Below the pieces are notes generated by a model. The model had not been told where the DNA came from, ran no database searches, and saw only the letters and a program-made list of their open reading frames with translations. From NCBI GenBank assembly GCA_023091735.1, contig JALKBU010001063.1, positions 1 through 17,386 of the forward strand: a stretch of DNA of 17,386 nucleotides, written 5' to 3'. A program made the position numbers and the translations under genes. Each line of letters starts with the position of its first letter. Position 1 is the first letter of the stretch. Below, piece after piece: positions 1-7,845 of this stretch. Origin of the DNA: Trichomonas tenax (taxonomy: Eukaryota; Parabasalia; Trichomonadida; Trichomonadidae).

Positions 1-369
1 TTTATATATCCACAGCATTTTAGATGGGAAAATTTTTCATTTGCCACCAAAATTAGACCTTAAATATTCATACTGGTGGAGAAAAATCGAGATGTTTGAG
101 TAGGCGTAGAAAATTCAGTGACGCCGACAAATCCTTTTGAATTCACAATCATAAAATCGAAAATAAACTGTATAATTATACTTCCCTTGATCTTCATATA
201 ACAAACATCGTATTTTTAGTTAATGATTTTGATATGTTGATTAATTTTTCGATCAATTTTGCATTTTATATTGCTCTCTTTGTATATATAACTATACTAT
301 ATATAAAAATGACATTTTCGATATCAATAATGGATAAATTTGAACTTTATTTGATTCTATACAAACAAA
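1..369. other. AT-rich 3' flank of the Grc3/NOL9 gene
   Basis: No gene that I can support. The stretch is AT-rich and contains a TATATATA inverted pair around 283-305. A TTTATT at 346-351 reads AATAAA on the minus strand about 20 bases past the stop of the kinase gene, so it could be its polyadenylation signal. A 45-codon minus-strand open frame with an ATG at 197 and stop at 60 has no recognisable features and is probably chance. Confidence 0.5.
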
Positions 370-1713
370 TTAGTCGAATATTGGAGCTTTCTTGAGTGTA
401 AGTGGATCAGTGGAAGCACCAATCTTATCTAGTAATCCAATGCCCAGATAGTTTCCTTCTAAGCGTGGTGTATCTAAGAAACACGTAACTGGAGTGCTGA
501 TTGCTCCCATGAGGACAGTGTTGAAGCTGTCAGGGGCAACATCTGTTATAATATAAAGAATTTCGTTTGTTTTGTCGATCGCTCGAACTAAACCGAATCC
601 TTGACATAAAAGAGGTGGAACATCGCGAAGTAATGTCAATAGTTTCTTATTTGGTGCGAAATTCCTATGATCAGCGCATAATGCAACAATTGATCCATTG
701 AGAGCGGTTAAAACTTCTGTTGGTTCAATATCGACACAAATTAAACCAACATGAATAGTTCTGAGATTAACTGCAATTGGATTCATTGACGACAACGGTA
801 TGTTATTTGTTGATAAGTGTGCAACGATGCGTAACTCTCTTTGTTCCTTTGGAGTCAAACTAATGATGCCAGGCTTTGGTGTTATTTCTGATTTGAACAT
901 GTAGCCGCGTATAGGGGCAGCTTGCTCGCTTGGTTTCGTCAACATGATCAAGTTCTCTGGTAAAATTAAATCACAAATGTTTTTCTGTAACTCAAGGCCT
1001 AAATCAACGACCCAACCGAATGAATTGATAATGAAAAACATATCAGAAGGTATTTGCTTAACGATTTCTTGTATGCATCTCTGAAAATGAGTGAGGTTAT
1101 CTGTTACTGAGGCTCCACCAACGTAATATGAGATCTGTGCAAGTCTTGTGTGTCTCTGTGGTGGTTCCAGCAAAAATGATGTTAAGACACTAAAAGATAT
1201 TGTTCCAGGAAGTGAAAATTCTGGTTGTCCAGTATCTAAGTCTAAAAATCCGACTTTTCCATGAATAGAGAGTATTTTGTTGGCAACTAAGCGAGAAAGA
1301 GTTGATTTTCCTACTCCTTTACTTCCTGCGATAAATATTTTCGTTGGATTCTTTATGATCATTTGATCGATGAATTTGAGCAGTTGTATTGGGTAAGAAG
1401 CACCATGTATCATTGGAGAATAGAAAACACATCGAGCTAACTGTGTGAAACCATCAGGAGCTTTCTTTGGAAAATAAAATGGAACTTCTGATTTCGATAT
1501 TTGATTTTTTGGTAGTGGAGTGATAATCATTTTGAACGACTCTGTTGCTTCCATTGTCATTGGCAGGTTATAAATAGGCGCAAAAAGATTTCCAATGAAT
1601 CCTGGATATAATGTAGCACCATTTATTACCGGAGCTCCGGAAATGATTTTCAACTGCATCATTCCATAAAAAGAGTGAGTTCCTGCACTAAAATCTTGAA
1701 TCTCATCACTCAT
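370..1713 (-). CDS. NOL9: Polynucleotide 5'-hydroxyl kinase, Grc3/NOL9 type
   Basis: Predicted ATP-dependent RNA 5'-kinase of the Clp1/Grc3 family. In other eukaryotes Grc3/NOL9 works with the nuclease Las1 in the nucleolus to process ITS2 of pre-rRNA. The 447-residue protein has a P-loop GSKGVGKST at residues 130-138. The Grc3-type acidic motif DLDTGQPEF is at 158-166, matching the family DLDPGQ-E pattern better than the Clp1 form. At about 230-241 the segment NSFGWVVDLGLEL resembles the Grc3 lid region, which carries a conserved G-W. An N-terminal beta-rich region (about 15-120) and a C-terminal domain (about 280-447) flank the kinase core, as in the family. The ATG at 1713 gives a complete protein and no intron is visible. 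It is divergent from the ZNHIT3-like gene. Clp1 is the alternative, but the DLDTGQPEF and G-W segments favour Grc3. Confidence 0.88.
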   Translation of the reverse strand: MSDEIQDFSAGTHSFYGMMQLKIISGAPVINGATLYPGFIGNLFAPIYNLPMTMEATESFKMIITPLPKNQISKSEVPFYFPKKAPDGFTQLARCVFYSPMIHGASYPIQLLKFIDQMIIKNPTKIFIAGSKGVGKSTLSRLVANKILSIHGKVGFLDLDTGQPEFSLPGTISFSVLTSFLLEPPQRHTRLAQISYYVGGASVTDNLTHFQRCIQEIVKQIPSDMFFIINSFGWVVDLGLELQKNICDLILPENLIMLTKPSEQAAPIRGYMFKSEITPKPGIISLTPKEQRELRIVAHLSTNNIPLSSMNPIAVNLRTIHVGLICVDIEPTEVLTALNGSIVALCADHRNFAPNKKLLTLLRDVPPLLCQGFGLVRAIDKTNEILYIITDVAPDSFNTVLMGAISTPVTCFLDTPRLEGNYLGIGLLDKIGASTDPLTLKKAPIFD

Positions 1714-1874
1714 GATTTTTTTGACGAGATGTCTTATTAATTTGACACTTTACAAACAAATCCGACTAATTCTATTTACAAAATATTTTGTCAAATTATA
1801 AATGCTTTTGACGTTTTTGTGTTTACAAATTTTTTGTGTCACAAAATATTTTTATGTCACATGTCAGTTAAAAA
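1714..1874. promoter_or_regulatory. Shared divergent promoter region of Grc3/NOL9 and ZNHIT3-like genes
   Basis: Only 161 bp separate the two start codons, so both promoters must lie here or overlap the genes. The spacer contains a perfect palindrome CAAAATATTTTG near 1782-1793. TGTCA pentamers sit close to both starts: ATGTCACATGTCAG ends about 7 bases before the ZNHIT3 ATG, and GTGTCAAATTAAT precedes the kinase ATG on the minus strand. The TCA within these could be trichomonad-style initiators (Inr, TCA-rich). That reading is inference. Confidence 0.5.
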
Positions 1875-2237
1875 ATGTCTGATTTATGTGTAGAATGCAA
1901 GAATAATCCATCAAAGTACAAATGTCCGAAGTGCAAAGCCGGGTACTGCTGTGTGAACTGCTTTAAGATCCATAAAACGCACTGTCCGGGAATAATACAA
2001 GAAAATAAACCCGTTGAAACTGAACCAGTCGCTGAAATTCCGCCTTTTGAACTCTTTCGATCAAATAAGAAGATAATTGATGCACTAGGTGATCCAAGAC
2101 TTCAAAAAATTATCAAGAGAATTGATTCTGCAGAAGACAGAGAAACCGATTTAGTCAAAGAACTCAACATCAACCCAGAATTCAAGGAATTCGTTGACAA
2201 TCTTCTTGACTCAATGCCTCGACAAATCCAACCGTAA
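1875..2237 (+). CDS. ZNHIT3: HIT-type zinc-finger protein, ZNHIT3/Hit1-like
   Basis: A 120-residue protein with a complete zf-HIT domain at the N-terminus. The ligands are C5, C8, C17, C20, C25, C29, H33 and C37, in the usual CxxC, CPxC, YC, CxxxH, C order that binds two zinc ions in an interleaved fold. After a short Pro/Glu linker, residues about 58-115 form a helical region. It has the pattern of a 'DPRLQKIIKRID' helix, a short break, then 'NPEFKEFVDNLLDSM'. This matches the C-terminal domain of ZNHIT3/Hit1, which binds NUFIP/Rsa1 during box C/D snoRNP assembly. Other zf-HIT proteins (ZNHIT1, ZNHIT2, ZNHIT6) lack this tail, so ZNHIT3 is preferred. Human ZNHIT3 is about 155 residues, so this copy is compact. 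It is divergent from the Grc3/NOL9 gene, also a ribosome-biogenesis factor. Confidence 0.85.
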   Translation: MSDLCVECKNNPSKYKCPKCKAGYCCVNCFKIHKTHCPGIIQENKPVETEPVAEIPPFELFRSNKKIIDALGDPRLQKIIKRIDSAEDRETDLVKELNINPEFKEFVDNLLDSMPRQIQP

Positions 2238-2534
2238 TACCTATTATTCATTTGCAAATCAACTTCGATTCATTCAGATAGCCTATGCTTTCCCTTTAAA
2301 TTCTAATATAATTTTCTATCCAAATATCGAAAAATCTTCAATGTGAATAGCAAAGTTTACATTATGACTTTATAACCATTTAATTCCAGAATCATATTTA
2401 TTACAAATTTTTTGTTTCATTTCAGCATTGAAACAAAATATTAATATTTTCTGTTATTTGTTGATAACTAATAAAACAATAATGAGATATGTTAAAAACA
2501 ATAGCTTTATCTTTATATATATAAATAAAATAGT
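2238..2534. other. Convergent 3' spacer between ZNHIT3-like and Nup93 genes
   Basis: AT-rich spacer of 297 bp between two convergent genes. It holds a TA run at about 2514-2523 near the nucleoporin stop. I see no open frame or structured RNA here. Confidence 0.5.
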
Positions 2535-4706
2535 CTATTGGAACATAGTGATGTAGTCGAGGATTCTTCTCATTGTCTCCTGACTGAACAAATTGTTGAA
2601 GTATCCTGTGAGTTCAAGGATTGCATCTGCTTTCATCTTGAGCATCTTCATGTTCTCGTAGTCAATGTTCTTTCCACTTGAGGCCTTCATCCTGTATGTC
2701 TCTGCGTATGCCTTGAGAGAGAGTTCAAGAGCAGTTGCAAATACGCGTCTAACAACTGCTGGCTGGTTCCTGATTATCTCTGCAACAGCATCGACTTCTT
2801 CGAGTGTTGTTGGGAACATTCTAGAGTTATCTGCAGCTGTAGAGGCTTCTGCGTAGTTGCCTCTGCGAACTTCTGCTGCAGCACGAGATAAATGAGTAAG
2901 CAATCTGAATGCTTCGAACTGAGCAACGCTGAATTCATCACCATTCTCGATCAATTCAACTAATAACTGCTCTGCGCCATAGATGGACTCATCTGCATCA
3001 TCAACTAAATTCTCGATGCACTGTCTAAGCTCAATATTCTCATTAGCGATGACTCTATCCCAATCACCAAGCAACTTGAATATCTTTGCTGCCTTGATAT
3101 GCATATCCCTTAGCTCTGCTTCTTCGCCTGCATAGTTCATAACTTCCTTGATCTCTTTTGGAATCAACCATGAAGAGATTGGTGGTGGCATTCCATGTTC
3201 GCCTGTTAATACATTGATGCCAAGCTCGTCTTCAACAATGAAGATTGCAAGGCTTTTCGCACGCTCAGTGACATCCTGGATAACATAGAAGTATCCAACA
3301 CACTGGAAAATGTCAGCAATCTGCTTAGCATACTGAATGATGCTCTGAGAAATAACTGAAGCACCAACAAAGCCTGAAAGATGCAATGCGATAGCAATGT
3401 GCATATTCTCGTCAACATTATCCTCCTGAGCCAAGAACCACTTAGCAGCACGCTCGAATTCGCCAGACATGATTAATGTTTGGCCTGTTAAGAAAGGATT
3501 CTGGATGACAGCAATTTCTGCCTTAGAATTGTTCAATTCATTCTTAAGATCTTTGATCGTGGCGCCTTCGATTTGAAGTCTCATCCAGATCCAATCCTCG
3601 ATTGATCTGATAACATCACTTGTGCGTGCGTGTTCATCGTAGTTCTTCATCTCATTAACGATGTCAACATGTCCTGGATTTGCTGAAAGGATTGCTGCAA
3701 GGCTGATGATCTTGAATGGATTAGCATCTTTGTTGACAAGCTCCACAGAGAAGTAGCGACGTAATTCAGTTGTTATGGCGTTGTTCTTAATGCAATTAAT
3801 AACTTCTGATGAAAATGCAGCTTCGTTAGCAGCAGTGAATTGTCTCACTAGTTCTGTCTCTCCGCATCTAAAGAGATAATAGATTACAGCCCAATAGATG
3901 TCACCATTGCTCAGCTGGCTGTGGTGCATATGTATGAAGGCAATAACTGTGTCCAAAAAGCCAAATTCACCACCACGATTTGCATGTTCAGGATAACGAT
4001 AGACTTCCTGTTTAATAGCACGCTTTTTCTGTGTGTGAAGGAATTCAAGGACACCTTTTGTTGGTTGTAATGAGTTATCTTGGAGAGTTGCGATTAAATC
4101 GAATGTATCAACGAGAGGAACATTGTGATGGTTTTGATAAAGATTATCACCCTGAAGTAAAGCATCTTTGACGATTTTAGATGCAAACTCACTTGGTTTA
4201 AGACTTGGAATAATATATCTCGAGTATTCTGATTGTCTTTGTGTCCTGATTGGAACGTAGAAGCCATTGTTTGGATCTCTGGCTTGGCTGTAAGTGAGAT
4301 AATATGAAGAAGCCTTCGAATCCCAAATATTTGAAATTGACTTAAAAATATAATCCTCAGATAACGAAATTGTCTTATCGTGAATTTGTGTTATTGAAGA
4401 AACGATGTTATTTTGCATTATCTGTTCAGTTAACTTTGTAAATGTTTTAACGGTCTTTGGAACGACGTTTTCAAGCTTAATTTCTTTGAGAATTTCACGT
4501 GTTCTTGTTGCATCGGCCTTTTCTTGGGCCAAAATGAGCTGACCGCGTGTTTTTGCATCATCAGATTCATCAACATTCCTCAAAGAAGCCTTAGAGTCCT
4601 GAATGATGGTGTCTATGGACTGCCTGATCGAAATTGGAGTCCTCATCTCGAGATTCTGCGCACGTATAAGAAGATCGTCAAGTGCAGTCTCGTTGTATGG
4701 ATCCAT
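2535..4706 (-). CDS. NUP93: Nucleoporin Nup93/Nic96 family
   Basis: Scaffold nucleoporin of the inner-ring (Nup93/Nic96) complex of the nuclear pore. The protein has 723 residues, against roughly 820-840 in human and yeast. It is almost wholly alpha-helical and has no membrane segment. An N-terminal short helix (about 7-20) is followed by a helical/coiled stretch (about 30-130), and then by the Nic96 alpha-solenoid. The clearest family signature is YWAVIYYLFRCGE at 271-283, matching the conserved 'W-A-IYY-RCG' segment of Nup93. The C-terminal helices, ending in a 'LTGYFNNLFSQETMRRILDYITMFQ'-type tail, correspond to the conserved final helices of the family, where human Nup93 has a comparable aliphatic stretch before a short helix. 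The ATG at 4706 is the first in frame. No intron is visible. The family call is firm. Finer subfamily assignment is not needed, since eukaryotes generally have one such gene or a few copies. Confidence 0.9.
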   Translation of the reverse strand: MDPYNETALDDLLIRAQNLEMRTPISIRQSIDTIIQDSKASLRNVDESDDAKTRGQLILAQEKADATRTREILKEIKLENVVPKTVKTFTKLTEQIMQNNIVSSITQIHDKTISLSEDYIFKSISNIWDSKASSYYLTYSQARDPNNGFYVPIRTQRQSEYSRYIIPSLKPSEFASKIVKDALLQGDNLYQNHHNVPLVDTFDLIATLQDNSLQPTKGVLEFLHTQKKRAIKQEVYRYPEHANRGGEFGFLDTVIAFIHMHHSQLSNGDIYWAVIYYLFRCGETELVRQFTAANEAAFSSEVINCIKNNAITTELRRYFSVELVNKDANPFKIISLAAILSANPGHVDIVNEMKNYDEHARTSDVIRSIEDWIWMRLQIEGATIKDLKNELNNSKAEIAVIQNPFLTGQTLIMSGEFERAAKWFLAQEDNVDENMHIAIALHLSGFVGASVISQSIIQYAKQIADIFQCVGYFYVIQDVTERAKSLAIFIVEDELGINVLTGEHGMPPPISSWLIPKEIKEVMNYAGEEAELRDMHIKAAKIFKLLGDWDRVIANENIELRQCIENLVDDADESIYGAEQLLVELIENGDEFSVAQFEAFRLLTHLSRAAAEVRRGNYAEASTAADNSRMFPTTLEEVDAVAEIIRNQPAVVRRVFATALELSLKAYAETYRMKASSGKNIDYENMKMLKMKADAILELTGYFNNLFSQETMRRILDYITMFQ

Positions 4707-5455
4707 TTAAATTTTTTAGGGAGACAAAGGTATGGAAACCATTAACCTTATTTTACCACGGAAACTTCATTCAGTAAAGTTCTTTCAGCAAGTTATTAGA
4801 TTCAATTACTCTATAACACATTACTCTGCAATACATCTAATAGTTGTTGGGTAAGTAAAGTTGTACAAAGACCAAAGTAATAAAGTTTATTTTGAAATTA
4901 AAAATCAAATAGGTTATTGTTGGTTTTTAATTGTAAGCATAGACTATACATAAAGAATTATATCTAATCATCATCGCAAAATGAGCATATGTACTAAATT
5001 TCAAAATATGATGAAATTTAACATCAATAAATGCATCTCAAACTCGTAATATAATCACTACTTCTATATTTTATCTATTTTCCAAACTTAAGCTATGATA
5101 TTGTTCAAATTTTGTTGTTAATATTAAACAAATTGGATTAATAATGAGTTATAAAGTATTTAAATGTAGCTAGAATTTAATGATACTGTCGTTAGCAATT
5201 TTGATGGTAAGATAGTAATAAAACACACATTTAATAATGATATTGTGAATGGTCATCAAAAATAATATATCTGGATTTAGCAATTCATATTTAATTCCAT
5301 TAATGTGTGGAGAATATGAATCTTCAGTGTATTTTAATCAAATAAAAAAAGATTTAAAAATAATCGAAATTTCGGTTTTAAATTAAGAATGATGAAAATG
5401 TAAATATGCAAAATAGTAAAAAGAGAGGATATGTGTATAATAACTCTATGTTTTA
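4707..5455. other. AT-rich intergenic stretch, no gene seen
   Basis: A 749-bp spacer of very low GC between the divergent side of the Nup93 gene and the 3' end of the small membrane-protein gene. Stops occur densely in all frames. The Nup93 upstream sequence ends in CTCCCTAAAAAATTTAA before its ATG and lacks the ACATGTCA-like motif seen at several other starts in this window. I see no RNA gene or strong repeat. Confidence 0.5.
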
Positions 5456-5457
5456 TT
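5452..5457 (-). terminator. AATAAA overlapping the stop codon of the small membrane-protein gene
   Basis: On the minus strand the gene ends TTCTAATAAAAC, so the TAA stop is embedded in an AATAAA. In Trichomonas the poly(A) signal is described as a UAAA that often overlaps or abuts the stop codon. This arrangement fits that, but the assignment is inference from position only. Confidence 0.4.
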
Positions 5458-5965
5458 AGAATAATTGGATATGGAGAACATATTTGCAAATTACGAGAAT
5501 ACCGACAGCCAAAACGGTAGGAATGATGAAATCTTTTGGTTTATATTCTGACTTTTCTATCTTTCTGAAACCATAAACAATGAAATCGTTGTTTGCTTTA
5601 TCAACAACCGTTATTTCACAATTTAATGGGCTGAATGTTCCGATGGAAAGATGATTTCCATTTGGAAGAATTATTTCTGAATGAGTAACCCAATCTTGAA
5701 TGTGTGTTAAATTGACTCTAAATTCAATACTATCATATTTGGCTGTTAATGTTGTTGGAGAGTCAACAATCATTACTATTTTCGATTTGTTGAAGAATCC
5801 TGAATAAGCAATTGTTGTATTAGAAGATGTTTCAATATCTTCGTCGATATCAATTAAAACGTTATGCAATTGCCTGTCTCGGATGTGCGTCCAGTTGCCT
5901 GGTACCAATTCATATAAACTGAACGGATGTGCTGATAAAGAATACTGAACAAACAATGAAAGCAT
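5456..5965 (-). CDS. Small single-pass secretory-pathway membrane protein, unknown function
   Basis: I do not recognise the family. The frame opens at an ATG at 6016 (186 residues), but the internal ATG at 5965 (residue 18) is the better start. From there the protein begins with a signal-peptide-like MLSLFVQYSLSA, giving 169 residues, and the upstream 17 codons overlap a TTTTACATGTCAAA motif that resembles the promoter-like element of other genes here. The lumenal part is beta-rich with four N-glycosylation sequons (NWT, NTT, NKS, NLT at residues 41, 66, 76, 102 of the long form). One hydrophobic helix (about 163-181) lies almost at the C-terminus, leaving a tail of about five residues. The layout is type I: lumenal domain plus membrane anchor. 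It could be an ER accessory subunit such as a PIG-X-like or other chaperone-type protein, but no motif proves this. Confidence 0.7.
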   Translation of the reverse strand: MLSLFVQYSLSAHPFSLYELVPGNWTHIRDRQLHNVLIDIDEDIETSSNTTIAYSGFFNKSKIVMIVDSPTTLTAKYDSIEFRVNLTHIQDWVTHSEIILPNGNHLSIGTFSPLNCEITVVDKANNDFIVYGFRKIEKSEYKPKDFIIPTVLAVGILVICKYVLHIQLF

Positions 5966-6316
5966 TATTTTTGTCAATTTTATTTTGACATGTAAAATGA
6001 TTTTGTCGGATTGCATCTTTTAACAATGATTTATTGCATTGGATGATTTTATAACAGGAAAACTTAATAAATTCAGCATCAGAATGTATATATTTGATAA
6101 AGCATCAAATCTGTTCAATGAAAAATAGAATATTAAATTTCATAAAACACAGATTTGTTAATGAGCTATTGTAAGATCCAATGGAAGTAACTCAAGACAG
6201 TGGAATTATAGAGTGATTCCGAAATGAAATTGGTAATCAAATAAAATACGAACGAAATTTAAAATAAACAGATCATTTTTACAAAAAACAAACAATGAGG
6301 AGAGATGATCTAAGAC
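5966..6316. other. Spacer with promoter-like motif at its left end
   Basis: AT-rich spacer of 351 bp. TTTTACATGTCAAA (minus strand, 5984-5997) followed by ATTGACAAAAATA leads directly to the preferred ATG at 5965, and is a candidate core promoter. The rest, up to the stop of the twin-CX3C gene, shows no open frame with recognisable content. Confidence 0.45.
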
Positions 6317-6622
6317 TTAGATAGATATATTATCGCAAGACTTTGAATGTACAATTGAGTTTTTGCGTTGTGGTTGATAATCCTTGAAGGTGCGTCCTGC
6401 TGGTAGAACAAAGACAGGTTTATTAATAGGCGCTGATGGGCGTTTGAGTGACATCGCTATATTTGAAGGATCCCTTTGGTAGCAACCTCTAAAACAATTT
6501 GTCGCCGATAATTGAATATTTGGAACACTGTTCCATGAAGTAACTGGTAGACTCTGTCCAGGCTGTGTCTTTGCTTGACACCATTCCTCGCAGTTGTCGC
6601 CATTGTTGTGCCTGTGGTACAT
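6317..6622 (-). CDS. Hypothetical 101-residue protein with two CX3C motifs
   Basis: I do not recognise this protein. The first ATG in frame is at 6622. The few codons further upstream would need a TTG start and are not favoured. The protein is 101 residues, basic and Ser/Pro/Asn-rich, with no signal peptide or membrane helix. Two CX3C motifs occur: CEEWC at 11-15 and CFRGC at 43-47, separated by 27 residues, plus a lone Cys near the C-terminus. Small Tim chaperones of mitochondria and related organelles have twin CX3C, but with a shorter gap and helical flanks, which this protein lacks. The tail carries a RKNSIVHSKS segment that looks like a kinase target. A TTTTGACATTTGAAA element lies just upstream. 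Coding status is plausible but not proven. Confidence 0.45.
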   Translation of the reverse strand: MYHRHNNGDNCEEWCQAKTQPGQSLPVTSWNSVPNIQLSATNCFRGCYQRDPSNIAMSLKRPSAPINKPVFVLPAGRTFKDYQPQRKNSIVHSKSCDNISI

Positions 6623-7077
6623 TGAAGATTTCAAATGTCAAAACCGAAAACTTCACACAAACTGAGGCTTCTTTGGATTTTAAAAGCTTAACAATAGCTG
6701 CGAATAATTTTAGGAAAAACTTTTGAAAAATTTTGATAATTTTTTCTTTTTGAGAATTCTACAAGAGCCCTCAATTTCAATGCTATGAGGTATAAGTGTT
6801 TTAATCATGATTCTAAAGTTTTTCAGAAAAAAATTCTTTTTCTCCAATTTTAGGCAAAAATAAATTTTTATGTGTCAAGCAGTCGAAAATTTTATCCAAA
6901 ATCTACGGAACATTTAATAATTTATGATATTAAAAGGATCATAATATATGACAAAAAACGAATTTTGACTTGTAAAGGTAAGAAAAATAAAATGATCGGA
7001 ATGACTGGCAAGGATGAATATCAAATTGATTCTTTACATGTCAATTTCGATCTGATCCTTGAAGATAAACGGTTGAA
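6623..7077. other. Gene-free AT-rich stretch left of the MITE-like element
   Basis: Mostly homopolymer-rich DNA with runs of T and A. A plus-strand open frame at 6872-7117 needs a GTG start and runs into the inverted repeat of the adjacent element, so it is probably not a gene. A CTTTACATGTCAATTT copy of the promoter-like motif lies at about 7033-7048, with no gene downstream of it. Confidence 0.4.
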
Positions 7078-7247
7078 TTTTTTTCCCGTTGACTTTTTTG
7101 AGTTTTGCGATTTTTAACGAGTAAATCCCCTATCAAGCCAAACTGAGAAGACATTTACGTGCTTTTCAGGGGTGCTGAGTGTGTTTATAGCATTTGCTTG
7201 TCTATTTAACTTGAGTATCTCCATGCCTCCATGAGATTTCAGCGAAT

Positions 7248-7334
7248 TTTGACATGTAAAATAACAAAAATCACCACTTTTGACACGTATTATCTGATAT
7301 TTGTCATGTAAAGTCGAAAATTTGATATGTAATG
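7248..7334 (-). repeat. Cluster of four TTTGACATGTAA-like motifs
   Basis: Related 11-14 bp motifs start at 7248 (TTTGACATGTAAAA), 7278 (TTTGACACGTATT), 7300 (TTTGTCATGTAAAG) and 7321 (TTTGATATGTAATG), spaced 30, 22 and 21 bp apart. On the minus strand they read TTTTACATGTCAAA, the same 14-mer found at 5984-5997 in front of the small membrane-protein start. They lie inside the MITE-like element. Confidence 0.5.
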
Positions 7335-7521
7335 TTACCAATGAGCAAATTTTATGTGAATTTGAGGTAGCATAACGTTATCTATGCTCGATGTATGAGC
7401 AAAGGAATGCCGTTTGATTAGTGTGCGTAGCGTATTTTTTCTTTTCTATTTTTTGATTTTTCTAGGGGAACTCTAGCAAAAATAAGCGAGCGAACGCTAT
7501 AATAGTGAGATATATTTGTTA

Positions 7522-7598
7522 TAATCATCAAAGAGATTCATAACAGAAGCCCATTAATGATTTGTAATGGGTTTCTGTTTGTAATCATATCATGATTA
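7522..7598. repeat. Long imperfect hairpin inside the MITE-like element
   Basis: The arms 7542-7556 (AACAGAAGCCCATTA) and 7565-7579 pair over 15 positions with one G-T wobble, around an 8-nt loop. Flanking TAATCAT (7522-7528) and ATGATTA (7592-7598) extend the fold after a bulged stretch. It could fold as RNA or extrude as a cruciform. Function unknown. Confidence 0.6.
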
Positions 7599-7741
7599 AG
7601 TAATACCTTGCTAAGATCATGAAACAGATTGCACCACTAGAATCAGCACCCACAAAAAGCACGTAAATGTTTCATCAGATTCGTCCAGGAAGAGGGTTAC
7701 TCGTTAAAAATCGCAAAACTCAAAAGAGAAAACAAGAAAAA

Positions 7742-7845
7742 AAGTGGAGCCAAGATAAACAATGATTTATCGTTACACCTCAAAAATGGAGGCTAACTCC
7801 CTGAAAGAAGGGGTTTTCCCTCTTTTTATAGCTTGGCTTCACCTT
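7742..7845. repeat. Short inverted repeat abutting the MITE-like element
   Basis: AAGTGGAGCCAAG (7742-7754) and CTTGGCTTCACCT (7832-7844) are inverted with 11 of 13 matches. The intervening 80 bp has smaller hairpins (CCTC-GAGG around 7779-7793; CCCT-GGGG around 7799-7813). It could be a second small palindromic element next to the first. Confidence 0.4.

Larger units (their letters stand above)
7078..7743. mobile_element. MITE-like element with ~100-bp terminal inverted repeats
   Basis: The arms 7078-7178 and 7642-7743 are imperfect inverted repeats of one another. Within them, 7096-7124 and 7697-7725 match perfectly over 29 bp, outer T7/A7 runs sit at equal distance (7078-7084, 7737-7743), and 7151-7166 and 7655-7670 match perfectly over 16 bp. 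The 666-bp unit contains no plausible transposase, so it looks like a non-autonomous DNA element. I cannot see a clear target-site duplication, and the outermost boundary rests on the T7/A7 runs. The superfamily cannot be named from one copy. Confidence 0.65.

Noticed and set aside
60..197. 45-codon minus-strand frame with ATG
   Set aside because: Too short, with no motif and chance length in AT-rich DNA; kept only as a remark in the flank entry.
2665..4745. Open frames inside the Nup93 gene in other frames (plus 2665-2856, minus 3206-3451, plus 4524-4745)
   Set aside because: They overlap a well-supported 723-residue coding sequence and show no family features.
6872..7341. Frames 6872-7117 (plus) and 7114-7341 (minus) as genes
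   Set aside because: The first needs a GTG start. Both run across an arm of the MITE-like element and have no recognisable domain.
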